The notes below the pieces were generated by a model, which was not told the origin of the DNA, did no database searches, and saw only the letters and a program-made list of their open reading frames with translations. 64,000 bases of DNA from Thalassospiraceae bacterium LMO-SO8 (lineage in GTDB: Bacteria; Pseudomonadota; Alphaproteobacteria; Rhodospirillales; Casp-alpha2): NCBI GenBank assembly GCA_031655335.1, contig CP134226.1, positions 248,001-312,000 on the forward strand. Reading direction: 5' to 3'. Of this stretch, positions 36,627-45,261 are shown piece by piece. The translations under genes and the position numbers were made by a program. Within the stretch, counting starts at the first letter, position 1. Every line of letters starts with the position of its first letter.

Positions 36627-37661
36627 ATGAACTTCGCATCCGACAACACGGCGGGCGCCCATCCGGACATCATGGCCGCCATCGTGCGCGCCAACGACGG
36701 GCGCACCATGCCCTACGGCCATGACGACGGCACGGAAGCCGCGCGGGCGCGTGTCTGCGAAGTGTTCGAGACCGACGCCAAGGTGTTCTTCGTGCCCACG
36801 GGCACGGCGGCCAACGGGCTGGCCGTGGCCTCGATCACGCCGTCCTGGGGGGCGCTGGTGTGCCATGAGACGGCGCATATCTTCGACCACGAAGGCAACG
36901 GCCCGGTGATGTATTCGGGCGGGGCGCGGCTGATCGGCCTGCCGGGTGCCGACGGCAAGATCGCGCCCGATGCCGTCGAGGCCGCGACCCTGGAAGGCCG
37001 GGGCGACGAGCATTATTCCCAGGTCCGCGCCGTCAGCGTCACGCAGCTGACGGAAAAGGGCACGGCCTACCGGGGCGACGAGATCGCGGCCATCGGCGAT
37101 GTTTGCCGCAAACACGGCCTCGCCCTGCACATGGACGGGGCGCGGTTCGCCAATGCCCTGGCCGGGCTCAACTGTTCACCCGCCGACATGAGCTGGAAGG
37201 CCGGGGTCGACGTGCTCAGCTTCGGCGGCACCAAGAACGGGGCCTTGGCGCTGGAGGCCGTGGTGGTCTTCAACCCGGACCTGGGCGACGAATTCCTCTA
37301 CCGCCAGAAACGCGCCGGTCACGTGCTGTCCAAGATGCGCCTGATGACGGCGCAGATGGAGGCCTATCTGGCCGACGGCCTGTGGCTCAAGAACGCGCGC
37401 CACTCGAATGCCATGGCGAAGAAGCTGGCCGACGGGCTCACGGCCCTGGGCGTGGAGATCGTCGGCTCCGTCGACGGCAACCAGGTGTTCCCGCGCCTGC
37501 CCGCCGCCATGGCCGATGTACTGAAGGCCCGGGGCTTCCTGTTCTACGACCGGGGGGCGGATGACCAGGGACGGCGCAAAACCCGTCTGGTCACCGCCTT
37601 CAACACGCCGGAAGACGACGTGGATACGTTCCTGGAGACGGCGGCGACGGCCGTTCTCTGA
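36627..37661 (+). CDS. ltaE: Low-specificity L-threonine aldolase
   Basis: 344 residues, a PLP fold type I enzyme. FVPTGTAANGLAVASI binds the cofactor phosphate, HMDGARFANALAGL holds the Asp that contacts the pyridine nitrogen, and the Schiff-base lysine is in SFGGTKNGAL. It splits threonine or allo-threonine into glycine and acetaldehyde. AAGGAG lies ten bases before the ATG; the frame is open upstream but without family similarity. It converges with the acyl-CoA dehydrogenase genes. Confidence 0.94.
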   Translation: MNFASDNTAGAHPDIMAAIVRANDGRTMPYGHDDGTEAARARVCEVFETDAKVFFVPTGTAANGLAVASITPSWGALVCHETAHIFDHEGNGPVMYSGGARLIGLPGADGKIAPDAVEAATLEGRGDEHYSQVRAVSVTQLTEKGTAYRGDEIAAIGDVCRKHGLALHMDGARFANALAGLNCSPADMSWKAGVDVLSFGGTKNGALALEAVVVFNPDLGDEFLYRQKRAGHVLSKMRLMTAQMEAYLADGLWLKNARHSNAMAKKLADGLTALGVEIVGSVDGNQVFPRLPAAMADVLKARGFLFYDRGADDQGRRKTRLVTAFNTPEDDVDTFLETAATAVL

Positions 37662-37664
37662 GCG

Positions 37665-38726
37665 TTATCCGCGCTGCCGCGCCGTCAGGTCCGGCCACAG
37701 GTTGTCGGCGCCGCGCGCCAGCACGCGCCGCCCGATGTCCTGGGCCCAGAAGGTTTCCGCCCCGAACTCCCCCCGCCAGGCCCAGAGCCGGCGCGTGGTG
37801 AAATGCAGTTCGTGTTCGTAGGTGAAGCCGATGGCGCCGTGGGTCTGATGGGCCGCGTCATAGACGATTTCCGCCGCCTCCCCGGCCACCACCTTGGCGG
37901 CGGCCACGTCCCATTCCGCGTCCGTCAGATCGCCCCCCGCCCGGTCGAGGGCGAGAAAGGCGGTTTCGGCCGCGCTCCGCGCCTGGGCGGCGCGGGCGGC
38001 GGCACGGGCCAGCATCTGCTGGATCGCCTGGAACTTGGCGATGGGCCGGCCGAACTGTTCGCGGTCGCCCGCGTGCTGCACGGCCAGAGAGATCGCGCCT
38101 TCCATGGCGCCCGCCATCTGGGCCGCGCGCATGAGCGCCCCCAGGGTTCGCGCGACGGGAACACTCGCGGTCAGGTCCAGGGCACCCGTGACCGAGGGCT
38201 TGACCTTGTCGAAGGTGACGGTATCGCGCGGCTCCCCCGCCATGTTGCGGTCAGGGATGATCGTTGCCGCGTCGGCGGGGATCAGCAGCACCGTGCCGCC
38301 CACCTCGGCGACCAGATGCCCGGCTTGGGCCGCCCAGGGCGCGCCCGGGGCAATGCCGGACAGGGCGCCGCCCGAGAAGTCCAAGTCCGCGCCGCCGTCG
38401 ATCAGGGCCAAGGGTCCCGGCGGCACGTCGATCCCGGCCCGGCCCAGCAGCCAGCCCGCCGCCATGGTTTCCACCAGGGGCACGGGCGCGCGCCGGCGCC
38501 CGGCGGCGAAGGCGATGACGAAGGCGTCGGCGAAGCTTGCCCCCATGCCGCCCCGGTCTTCCGGTGCCAGTGGCTGGGTCAGGCCGTTGTCTTCCAACAC
38601 CTGCCACAGGTCTTGCGGCCATGCGCCGTCCTCGGCCGCGCCGAGAACGTCCCGGGTCACGTGATCCTGCAACAGGCGCCCGGCGGTTTCCGCCAGGATG
38701 TTGGCCATTTCGCTTGTTCCGGTCAT
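37665..38726 (-). CDS. Acyl-CoA dehydrogenase, second (divergent) subunit
   Basis: 353 residues from the ATG at 38726, which sits inside the upstream gene's stop codon (TGATG). The C-terminal helical domain is clear: REQFGRPIAKFQAIQQMLAR and QTHGAIGFTYEHELHFTTRR. The N-terminal and middle parts are poorly conserved and short. Pairs of adjacent unequal acyl-CoA dehydrogenases often form one alpha2beta2 enzyme acting on bulky or cyclic acyl-CoA, so a heteromer is inferred. The very long open frame reaching 39596 is the opposite-frame shadow of the partner gene. Confidence 0.88.
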   Translation of the reverse strand: MTGTSEMANILAETAGRLLQDHVTRDVLGAAEDGAWPQDLWQVLEDNGLTQPLAPEDRGGMGASFADAFVIAFAAGRRRAPVPLVETMAAGWLLGRAGIDVPPGPLALIDGGADLDFSGGALSGIAPGAPWAAQAGHLVAEVGGTVLLIPADAATIIPDRNMAGEPRDTVTFDKVKPSVTGALDLTASVPVARTLGALMRAAQMAGAMEGAISLAVQHAGDREQFGRPIAKFQAIQQMLARAAARAAQARSAAETAFLALDRAGGDLTDAEWDVAAAKVVAGEAAEIVYDAAHQTHGAIGFTYEHELHFTTRRLWAWRGEFGAETFWAQDIGRRVLARGADNLWPDLTARQRG

Positions 38727-39877
38727 CAGCGCAACCCCAACCCGCGCGCGATGATGCCGCGCATGATTTCCCGCGTGCCGCCGCGCAACGAGAACGACCG
38801 CGCCGCCATGGTCATGTAGGCCATGACCTGGTCGAAGCCGCCCGCCCCCACGCGGGGCGATATGCCCGCGATGTCGTGGGCCCTGCCCGGCATGTCCTGT
38901 TCGTAGGCGACGCCCAGTTCCTTGACGATGGCCGCCGCCAGATTGGGCGTCTCGCCGCTTTCCAGCATGGTGGCGATGGAGATCGACATCTGGCGCAGGG
39001 TCGAGAGATGCGCCGCCAGCCGCCCGATGCCGGCGGCTTCCGCCGGGCCGGCGTCGGCGCCGATTTCGCGCACCAGTTCGAACAGCAATTGATAGCTGGA
39101 GAGATAACGTTCCGGCCCGCTGCGTTCGAACGCCAGTTCCGTCGTCACCTGGCCCCAGCCGCCGCCGTCGGTGCCGACCAGGGCGTCGGCGGGCACCTCG
39201 GCGTCCTCGAAGAACACTTCGTTGAACATCTGTTCGCCCGCCATGTTGCGGATCGGGCGAATGGTGATGCCCTTCGTGTTCTTCATGTCGATGAGGAACT
39301 GCGACAGGCCGGCGTGGCGGTCCTTGGGATCCTGGGGCTGGGTGCGCACCAGGGCGATCATGTGATGGGCCGTATGCGCCTTGGAGGTCCAGATCTTCTG
39401 GCCGTTGATGCGCCAGCCGTCGGCGGTCTTTTCCGCCCGCGTGCGGATGGAGGCCAGGTCCGAACCGGAATTGGGCTCGCTCATGCCGATGCAGAAATAG
39501 CTTTCGCCCCGGGTGATGGCGGGGATGTATTTGCGGCGCTGGTCCTCGGTCCCGAACTTCAGCAGCAAGGGGCCGCTCTGCCGGTCGGCCACCCAATGGG
39601 CCGAGACGGGCGCACCCGCGGCCAGCATTTCCTCCAACACCACGTAGCGCTCCAGGAAACTGCGCCCGCCGCCGCCGTATTCCTTCGGCCAGGTCATGCC
39701 GATCCAGCCCTTCGCCCCCATCGCCTTGGAAAACTCGGGATCGGCGCCGGACCAGGATTTGGCGCGCTTGACGCCGGAATAGCCCTTAAGATGATCGGCG
39801 ATGAAGGCGCGGACCTCGGCGCGAAGGGCCTCGGCCTCGGGCGGCAGAAGGCCCGGCGTGAAACGGATGTCCTCCAA
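38726..39877 (-). CDS. Acyl-CoA dehydrogenase, first subunit
   Basis: 383 residues, full-length acyl-CoA dehydrogenase fold. FCIGMSEPNSGSDLASIRT and GQKIWTSKAHTAHHMIALVR contact FAD; SFSLRGGTREIMRGIIARGL is the C-terminal flavin/dimer motif. It should introduce the alpha-beta double bond into an acyl-CoA and pass electrons to ETF. The reading frame begins at TTG 39877 with AGGA eight bases upstream. It diverges from the enoyl-CoA hydratase gene, with a GntR-type palindrome between them. Confidence 0.94.
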   Translation of the reverse strand: MEDIRFTPGLLPPEAEALRAEVRAFIADHLKGYSGVKRAKSWSGADPEFSKAMGAKGWIGMTWPKEYGGGGRSFLERYVVLEEMLAAGAPVSAHWVADRQSGPLLLKFGTEDQRRKYIPAITRGESYFCIGMSEPNSGSDLASIRTRAEKTADGWRINGQKIWTSKAHTAHHMIALVRTQPQDPKDRHAGLSQFLIDMKNTKGITIRPIRNMAGEQMFNEVFFEDAEVPADALVGTDGGGWGQVTTELAFERSGPERYLSSYQLLFELVREIGADAGPAEAAGIGRLAAHLSTLRQMSISIATMLESGETPNLAAAIVKELGVAYEQDMPGRAHDIAGISPRVGAGGFDQVMAYMTMAARSFSLRGGTREIMRGIIARGLGLR

Positions 39878-39904
39878 GACTTAAATCCTAATTTTCTTGG
39901 TTCA

Positions 39905-39918
39905 GATTGTATACAATC
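39905..39918. promoter_or_regulatory. GATTGTATACAATC palindrome, candidate GntR/FadR-type operator
   Basis: A perfect 14-base palindrome in the 102-base divergent region between the acyl-CoA dehydrogenase and enoyl-CoA hydratase genes, partly overlapping a possible -10 (TATAAC, 39923). It is well placed to control both directions. It shares the ATTGTATACAAT core with the site before the efflux genes. Confidence 0.65.
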
Positions 39919-39979
39919 GTTTTATAACGCCACAGGATGGTTTACAACAAGACCATAAGGAAACAGCCGGGTCGAAAAA

Positions 39980-40795
39980 ATGGAACACTTCCTTCTCTAT
40001 GAACAGCGGGACAACGTGGTCACTTTGACCATGAACAACCCGGAAAAGCGCAATTCTCTGTCGGGAAAAATCCAGTCCCAGGATTTCGTCGACGCCTGCG
40101 AGCGGGTCAACAACGACCCCAGCGTCAAGGTCGTGATCCTGACGGGTGCGGGGAAGGCCTTCAGCGCCGGTGGGAATATTTTCGCTATGCGAAACAGGAC
40201 CGGCCTGTCCCAGGGCATCCCCGCCGAGATCCGCAGCAACTACCTGAAGGGCATCCAGCGCATCCCCAAGGCGTTCTACAACATCGAGGTGCCGACCATC
40301 GCCGCCGTCAACGGCGCCGCCATCGGGGCCGGCTGCGACCTGGCGACCATGTGCGACATCCGCATCGCATCGGAGCACGCCAAGTTCGCGGAAAGCTTCG
40401 TCAAGCTGGGCATCATCCCGGGCGACGGCGGGGCCTATTTCCTGCCGCGCGCCGTCGGGTTCTCGAAGGCCTATGAAATGGCCTTCACCGGCGACACCAT
40501 CGACGCGCAGGAAGCCCTCGGCTGCGGGCTGGTGTCCAAGGTCGTCGCGGCGGACGGGCTGATGACCGCCGCCAACGAACTGGCCGACCGCATCGCCTGC
40601 AACCCGGGCCATGCGCTGCGCCTGACCAAGCGGCTGCTGCGGGAAAGCCATCACGCGCGGCTCGACACCCTGTTGGAAATGTCGGCGGCGTTCCAGGCGC
40701 TCGCCCACAACACGCCCGAGCACGAGGAAGCCGTGAACGCCATGGCCGAGATGTTGGAAGCCAAGTCCAAGACCAAGGGCGGCGACAAGGAATAA
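39980..40795 (+). CDS. Enoyl-CoA hydratase/isomerase family protein
   Basis: 271 residues, crotonase fold. The oxyanion-hole segments are KAFSAGGNIFAM and VNGAAIGAGCDLATMCDIRI. By alignment from memory, one of the two hydratase glutamates is kept (KAYEMAFTG), but the other position (PE in classical hydratases) reads SF in FAESFVKLGIIPGDGG. It may therefore be an isomerase, a hydrolase or a hydratase with altered chemistry. It is the first gene of a unit with the two-subunit acyl-CoA synthetase. Confidence 0.9.
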   Translation: MEHFLLYEQRDNVVTLTMNNPEKRNSLSGKIQSQDFVDACERVNNDPSVKVVILTGAGKAFSAGGNIFAMRNRTGLSQGIPAEIRSNYLKGIQRIPKAFYNIEVPTIAAVNGAAIGAGCDLATMCDIRIASEHAKFAESFVKLGIIPGDGGAYFLPRAVGFSKAYEMAFTGDTIDAQEALGCGLVSKVVAADGLMTAANELADRIACNPGHALRLTKRLLRESHHARLDTLLEMSAAFQALAHNTPEHEEAVNAMAEMLEAKSKTKGGDKE

Positions 40796-40800
40796 CCCGC

Positions 40801-42213
40801 ATGCTCGACGCCATGATCCGGGCGCGCTCCGTCGCCATCGTCGGCGCGTCCCAACAAAAGACCGAGACCGGCAGCGACAAGCTGGGCACGGTGGCGCTCA
40901 ACCATCTGCTCGCTCACGGCTACCCGGGCAAGATCTATCCCGTTAATCCGAAGGAAACGGAGATCCGGGGCCTCGCCTGCTATGCCAGCGTGAAAGACAT
41001 CCCGGACGACATCGACCTCGCCCTCATCGCCGTGCCGGCCAAGGCCAGCATCGCCGTGATGAAGGACTGCGGCGCCAAGGGCGTGAAGACGGCGATCATG
41101 CTCGCGTCCGGTTTCGCCGAAGCAGGCGAACCGGAACTGGAGGCCGAATTGACCGCCGCCGCCAAGGCGGGCGGCGTTCGGTTCTGCGGGCCCAACACCA
41201 ACGGCATGATCTCCATCGTCAACGACATGGTCTGCTGCACCTCCATGGTCTGCGCCATGCCAAGCTTCAACAAGGGCGACATCGCCTTTCTGACCCAATC
41301 GGGGGCCGTCGGCGGCTCCATGCTCGGCGCCGGGACCGAGGAACAGGGCGGCTTCAGCCACTGGATTTCCGTCGGCAACGAGGCCGACCTGCAGGTCGCG
41401 GACTATCTGGATTATCTCGCCGACGATGCGGATACCCGCGTCATCGCCCTGTTCATCGAAGGCATCCGCGATCCGGATAAATTCACCCGCGCCTGCGCCA
41501 AGGCCGCCCGGGCGGGCAAGCCCGTGGTCGTCTACAAGATCGGCCTGTCCGAGGTCTCCGCCGCCGCCGCCGCCTCTCATACCGGGGCCATGGTCGGCTC
41601 CGACGCCGTGTTCGACGCCGTGTGCAAGAAGTATGGCATGGTCCGCGTGGACGACGCGGCCGACCTGCTGCCGACGGCGATCACCTTCTCCCGCCTGCTG
41701 GACAAGCTGCCGAGGGGGCCCCGTATGGGCCTGATCGGGCCGTCGGGCGGCATCTGCGGCATCTGCGCCGATGAATGCCACCGCTTCGGCCTCGACGTGC
41801 CGGAACTGCCCCGGGACGCCCAGGAAACCTTGAAGCAGTTCATCCCGCCGTTCGGCGCGCTGCGCAATCCCATCGACGTGACGCAGCAGATCAGAAGCTC
41901 TCCCACCGGATACCAGGACACCATCCGCACGGTGCTGGAACAGGACACGATCGACGGCCTGTTCCTGCTGGTCACCATGGTGGCTGAACCCCGCGCCAGC
42001 TTCTATTGCGACATCTTCACCGAGGCCGCGCGGGCGACCGACAAGCCCGTGATCGTCGCCTGGACCGGCGCGCAGTCCCTGGCCGCCCAGGCGATCCCCC
42101 AGATCAAGCGCAACCAGGTGCCGATCTATTTCTCGGCCCGGGGCGCCGTGCGCGCCATGCGGGCCTTGCTCGATTACCGGCGCTTTCTGGATACCCGGGA
42201 GGACAGCCAATGA
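40801..42213 (+). CDS. NDP-forming acyl-CoA synthetase, alpha subunit
   Basis: 470 residues. An N-terminal CoA-binding Rossmann domain (SVAIVGASQQKTETGSDKLG; CGPNTNGMISI) is followed by two succinyl-CoA-synthetase-like flavodoxin domains: FLTQSGAVGGSMLGAG and AAAASHTGAMVGSD, with the phospho-histidine candidate in SHTGAM. It links CoA to an organic acid using ATP, or runs backward to make ATP. The beta (ATP-grasp) subunit gene overlaps its stop by four bases. In bacteria these parts are often fused; here they are separate. The acid is unknown. Confidence 0.92.
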   Translation: MLDAMIRARSVAIVGASQQKTETGSDKLGTVALNHLLAHGYPGKIYPVNPKETEIRGLACYASVKDIPDDIDLALIAVPAKASIAVMKDCGAKGVKTAIMLASGFAEAGEPELEAELTAAAKAGGVRFCGPNTNGMISIVNDMVCCTSMVCAMPSFNKGDIAFLTQSGAVGGSMLGAGTEEQGGFSHWISVGNEADLQVADYLDYLADDADTRVIALFIEGIRDPDKFTRACAKAARAGKPVVVYKIGLSEVSAAAAASHTGAMVGSDAVFDAVCKKYGMVRVDDAADLLPTAITFSRLLDKLPRGPRMGLIGPSGGICGICADECHRFGLDVPELPRDAQETLKQFIPPFGALRNPIDVTQQIRSSPTGYQDTIRTVLEQDTIDGLFLLVTMVAEPRASFYCDIFTEAARATDKPVIVAWTGAQSLAAQAIPQIKRNQVPIYFSARGAVRAMRALLDYRRFLDTREDSQ

Positions 42214-42884
42214 CCCCGGCCGAGATCATCAAACAGGCCCGCGCTCATGGGGCCCGCACCCTGTCGGAGCATCAGTCAAAGCAGGTTCTGGCCGCTTACG
42301 GCGTGCCGGTGACGGCGGAACGCCTTGCCGTCGATGCGGACACGGCGGCCCGGGCCGCCGCCGAAATCGGCTTTCCCGTGGCGCTCAAGGGCAATGCGCC
42401 GGACCTCGCCCATAAGACGGAGGCCGGATTGGTCGAAATCGGCCTGACCGATGCGGACGCGGTCCGGGCAGCGGCGGCGCGGCTGATGGCCAAATTGCCG
42501 CCGGGCGGCAATCTGCTGGTCCAGGAAATGGCGGTGGGCAAGCGGGAATTCCTGATCGGCATGGCGCGGGACGCCCAGTACGGGCCCTGCGTCACCTTCG
42601 GGCTCGGCGGCATCTTCGCCGAAGCCTTGAACGACACGGTTCTGCGCCTGGCCCCGGTCAGCACGCGCGACGCGCTCGCGATGATGGACGATATCCGCGC
42701 CACGGCGCTGCTCGGCCCCTACCGGGGCATGGCGGCCGTCGACCGCCCGGCCCTGGCCCGCGCCATCATCGGCGTGGGGGCGGCCGCCCTGGCCCATCCG
42801 GAAATCGCCGAGATCGACGTCAACCCGGTGATCGTCGCGGACGACCGCCCGGTCGCCGTGGATGCGCTGGTGGTTTTGGCTTAG
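42210..42884 (+). CDS. NDP-forming acyl-CoA synthetase, beta (ATP-grasp) subunit
   Basis: 224 residues forming one ATP-grasp domain: LSEHQSKQVLAAYGVPVTAE at the start, FPVALKGNAPDLAHKTEAG for nucleotide binding, LVQEMAVGKREFLIGMARD, and the metal-binding IAEIDVNPVIVADD. It transfers phosphate from ATP to the alpha-subunit histidine. The ATG overlaps the alpha stop (ATGA), supporting equal synthesis. No gene follows on this strand; a palindromic repeat element begins about 20 bases later. Confidence 0.92.
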   Translation: MTPAEIIKQARAHGARTLSEHQSKQVLAAYGVPVTAERLAVDADTAARAAAEIGFPVALKGNAPDLAHKTEAGLVEIGLTDADAVRAAAARLMAKLPPGGNLLVQEMAVGKREFLIGMARDAQYGPCVTFGLGGIFAEALNDTVLRLAPVSTRDALAMMDDIRATALLGPYRGMAAVDRPALARAIIGVGAAALAHPEIAEIDVNPVIVADDRPVAVDALVVLA

Positions 42885-42904
42885 CGGAAGATTTTGAGGA
42901 AACG

Positions 42905-43000
42905 CCCCTCACCCCAGCCCTCTCCCCCTCGGGGGAGAGGGAGTGTCCGTCCGTGGGTCCCCTCGCCCCCGTCCACGGGGGAGAGGGACAGGGTGAGGGG
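42905..43000. repeat. REP-like double palindrome
   Basis: A 96-base intergenic element. Its outer arms CCCCTCACCC (42905-42914) and GGGTGAGGGG (42991-43000) are exact complements. Inside are two hairpins, CCCTCTCCCC...GGGGGAGAGGG (about 42918-42941) and CCTCGCCCCCGT...ACGGGGGAGAGG (about 42961-42986). It lies between convergent genes. The composition matches the dispersed CCCTCACCC/CTCTCCCC palindromes seen in many proteobacterial genomes. It may protect or end transcripts from both sides. Confidence 0.8.
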
Positions 43001-43016
43001 GAAGAAGCGAAAATCC

Positions 43017-43598
43017 TTATCGGATGAACTGTTCCACGTAATCGGCGCCCAGGCCGACCTCGGTGAAATGCTTGCGGCAGGCGTCGACGCGGTCGAACAC
43101 ATCCGTGGTCCCGGTCGTGTTGCCGTCCGCGTCGCAATAGATCAGGGCGCCTGAGTTGTGGAACAAAGTAATCATCTCGTCGCAGTCCGGTTCCACCACC
43201 AGGGTGTGAATGTCGCCCGGCGGCTCGTACAGGTACGACCCCGCCTCGGCGATCCAGTCCCGTTCCAGATAGCGCCAGCGGCCCTTGATGACGAAGCCGT
43301 GCACGGGGGCCGGATGGCGGTGGCGCGACAGCAGGCCGCCGCCGACCACCTTGGTCAGGTGCACCCAGTAGCCGTTGGACACGTTCAGGCACAAGGGCCG
43401 CGACCAGCGGCCCGGCGCCAGCGGCACCCACAGGCGCGGGTCGTCATTGGCATAGCCGTCCTGAATGAACAGTTCGGGAAGGGCGTCCTGCGGGCGCGGG
43501 CCGTCATAGGGTGCCGGCAGGTCTTCCACCGCCACGCGGCCGTCCGATTGGGCGCCGGCGGGCAGGGTTTGTTCGGTGTGGGTGCTGTCTGGGCTCAT
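43017..43598 (-). CDS. Cupin protein of the 2,4'-dihydroxyacetophenone dioxygenase family
   Basis: 193 residues. A cupin barrel is shown by SRHRHPAPVHGFVIKGRWRY (metal-binding His cluster and Gly turn) and by GSYLYEPPGDIHTLVVEPD with the second-motif His. Length and motifs match the 2,4'-dihydroxyacetophenone dioxygenase group, iron enzymes that cleave C-C bonds. Many members are uncharacterised, so the substrate is only a guess. It ends 17 bases from the palindromic repeat, and a 231-residue gene lies upstream. Confidence 0.82.
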   Translation of the reverse strand: MSPDSTHTEQTLPAGAQSDGRVAVEDLPAPYDGPRPQDALPELFIQDGYANDDPRLWVPLAPGRWSRPLCLNVSNGYWVHLTKVVGGGLLSRHRHPAPVHGFVIKGRWRYLERDWIAEAGSYLYEPPGDIHTLVVEPDCDEMITLFHNSGALIYCDADGNTTGTTDVFDRVDACRKHFTEVGLGADYVEQFIR

Positions 43599-43632
43599 GC
43601 TGGTCTCGTCTGCTTTAGGTCCGTGGAGGGGG

Positions 43633-44328
43633 TTAGTTCAGGAAATAGGCCTTGGCCTTCAAAAGCGAGCGCTGGATGGTCAGCGGCATCATCCCGGCGA
43701 AGGTGTCCAACGCCGCCAGCCAATTGAGTTCCGTAAACACTTGGGCATTGCGCAAGCGATCCGCCATGCCTTTGTTGACCTCCTGCGCGTTCTCGTAAAT
43801 CTTGATCAGGCCGTCGAAGCTGGTGTCCCAATCGGGCTTTTCCTTGCCGTCGAAGTACTGGCCGACCAGGTAGAACGACATGGCGCGCAGGATCGTCAAC
43901 TCCATGTCCGCCAACGGCACGTGATAGCGCGCGAGTGGCCGGAAGAACGACATGTGCGGACAGCCGCTGGTCGCCATGACCAGGCCGAGCACCGAGCGCA
44001 GCGCCTCCTGGGCCGAGACCTTGGCCGTGGTCGTCGTCGTCCCCTGTTCGATGGTCAGATCGACCTGGGCGTAGGACACCATGCGCCCGACCCGCTGGCC
44101 GTAATCGACCAAAAGCGCCGCGACCGGGCAATGAGGGTGGGTCTGCTTGGTCAGCGGGCAATGCCGGCATTGGTGGTACTCCAGGCGCGCCCAGTCGGGC
44201 AGGTCCGCGCCTTGGGGCTGCTTCAGGGCGACTTCGGGCAGGGAGATATCCAGATTAAACACCTCGCGCGATCCATCGTCGCTGTCGATAATGTAGCGGA
44301 CGAGCATGTGTTCGGCGTCTGCGGGCAT
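43633..44328 (-). CDS. Conserved cysteine-rich protein, unknown
   Basis: 231 residues, no signal peptide or membrane helix. The N-terminal half is beta-rich (MLVRYIIDSDDGSREVFNLD) and is followed by a cysteine cluster, CRHCPLTKQTHPHCPVA, and later SGCPHMSFFRPL. Three Cys with nearby His could bind a metal. The C-terminal half is helical. I believe it belongs to a domain family of unknown function (possibly DUF6901), but I am not certain. AGGAGG lies nine bases before the ATG, so expression looks real. It could be cotranscribed with the cupin gene. Confidence 0.72.
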   Translation of the reverse strand: MPADAEHMLVRYIIDSDDGSREVFNLDISLPEVALKQPQGADLPDWARLEYHQCRHCPLTKQTHPHCPVAALLVDYGQRVGRMVSYAQVDLTIEQGTTTTTAKVSAQEALRSVLGLVMATSGCPHMSFFRPLARYHVPLADMELTILRAMSFYLVGQYFDGKEKPDWDTSFDGLIKIYENAQEVNKGMADRLRNAQVFTELNWLAALDTFAGMMPLTIQRSLLKAKAYFLN

Positions 44329-44458
44329 ATACAGCGGCCTCCTCTGATCTTCCCAACCCCGGCCCGTCTGAGTTTAGGCCATCACGGGCGCGCTGCCTAC
44401 AGACCGTCGAGTCTGAAAGCAGAACATCCCGTCATGGGCGATTGATCGACGCGGCGGC

Positions 44459-45235
44459 CTAAACCACCGGCGACAGGCCACCGTCCACGTTGATCGCCGC
44501 ACCGCAGATGTAGGACCCGGCATCCGACGCCAGAAAACAGGCGGCGGCGGCGAATTCCTCCGCCTTGCCCAGGCGGCCCATCGGCAGGGCCTTTCCCTGT
44601 TCGGCGTAGAACGCCTCGATGTCGTTGCCCTGCTGCGCCGCGCGGCGCACCCATTGATCGCTTTCGATCTTGCCGACGTGCAGGGAGTTGACCAGCACGT
44701 TGTGGGGCGCGCCCTCGCCGGCCAGAACCTTGGTCAGGGCCATGCCGGCGGCACGGGTCACGGCGGTCGGCGCGCCCGACGGCGGCGGCGCCTTGGCGCC
44801 CGAATTCAGCACGTTGATGATGCGGCCCCACTTGCGCTCGGTCATGCCCGGAAACGCCAGGCGGCACAGGCGGATCGCGGCGAACAGCTTGAGGTCGATA
44901 TCGGCCTGCCATTCCTCGTCGGTCACCTCGACGAATGGCGCGCGGTGGGACGAGCCCGCGTTGTTGACCAGCACGTCGATCTGACCCAGCCCGGCGATGG
45001 CGGCGTCCCAGGCGGCCTGGCAGCCTTCGGCGGTCGACACGTCGCCGGTCACGGCGACGATCCGGCCGCCGGTGGCGGCTTCGATTTCCGCCTTGGTCTG
45101 GGCCAGCACGTCGGCGCGGCGGGCGACGATGGCGACCTCGGCCCCGGCGCCGCTGAACGCCTGGGCGATGGCCCGGCCCAGCCCCTTGCTGCCGCCAGTC
45201 ACCAGGGCCTTGCGGCCCGTCATTTTCATTTCCAT
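44459..45235 (-). CDS. Short-chain dehydrogenase-like protein with altered catalytic site
   Basis: 258 residues from ATG 45235 (GGGAGG upstream). The Rossmann nucleotide site is TGGSKGLG (about residues 13-20) and NNAG is present (91-94). Ser145 is kept, but the YxxxK pair is replaced by Thr157 and Arg161 (PTAVTRAAG). This matches a known divergent SDR subgroup that lacks the standard catalytic tetrad, so ordinary dehydrogenase activity should not be assumed. The C-terminus [19 protein letters not shown] is normal. It follows the ACT-domain gene at 26 bases. Confidence 0.88.
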   Translation of the reverse strand: MEMKMTGRKALVTGGSKGLGRAIAQAFSGAGAEVAIVARRADVLAQTKAEIEAATGGRIVAVTGDVSTAEGCQAAWDAAIAGLGQIDVLVNNAGSSHRAPFVEVTDEEWQADIDLKLFAAIRLCRLAFPGMTERKWGRIINVLNSGAKAPPPSGAPTAVTRAAGMALTKVLAGEGAPHNVLVNSLHVGKIESDQWVRRAAQQGNDIEAFYAEQGKALPMGRLGKAEEFAAAACFLASDAGSYICGAAINVDGGLSPVV

Positions 45236-45261
45236 GGATGTCCTCCCGAGGGGTGTTGGTG

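Noticed and set aside
38727-39596. N-terminal extension of the 353-residue acyl-CoA dehydrogenase
   Set aside because: It lies inside the partner dehydrogenase in another frame, and the ATG at 38726 gives a normal start with TGATG coupling.
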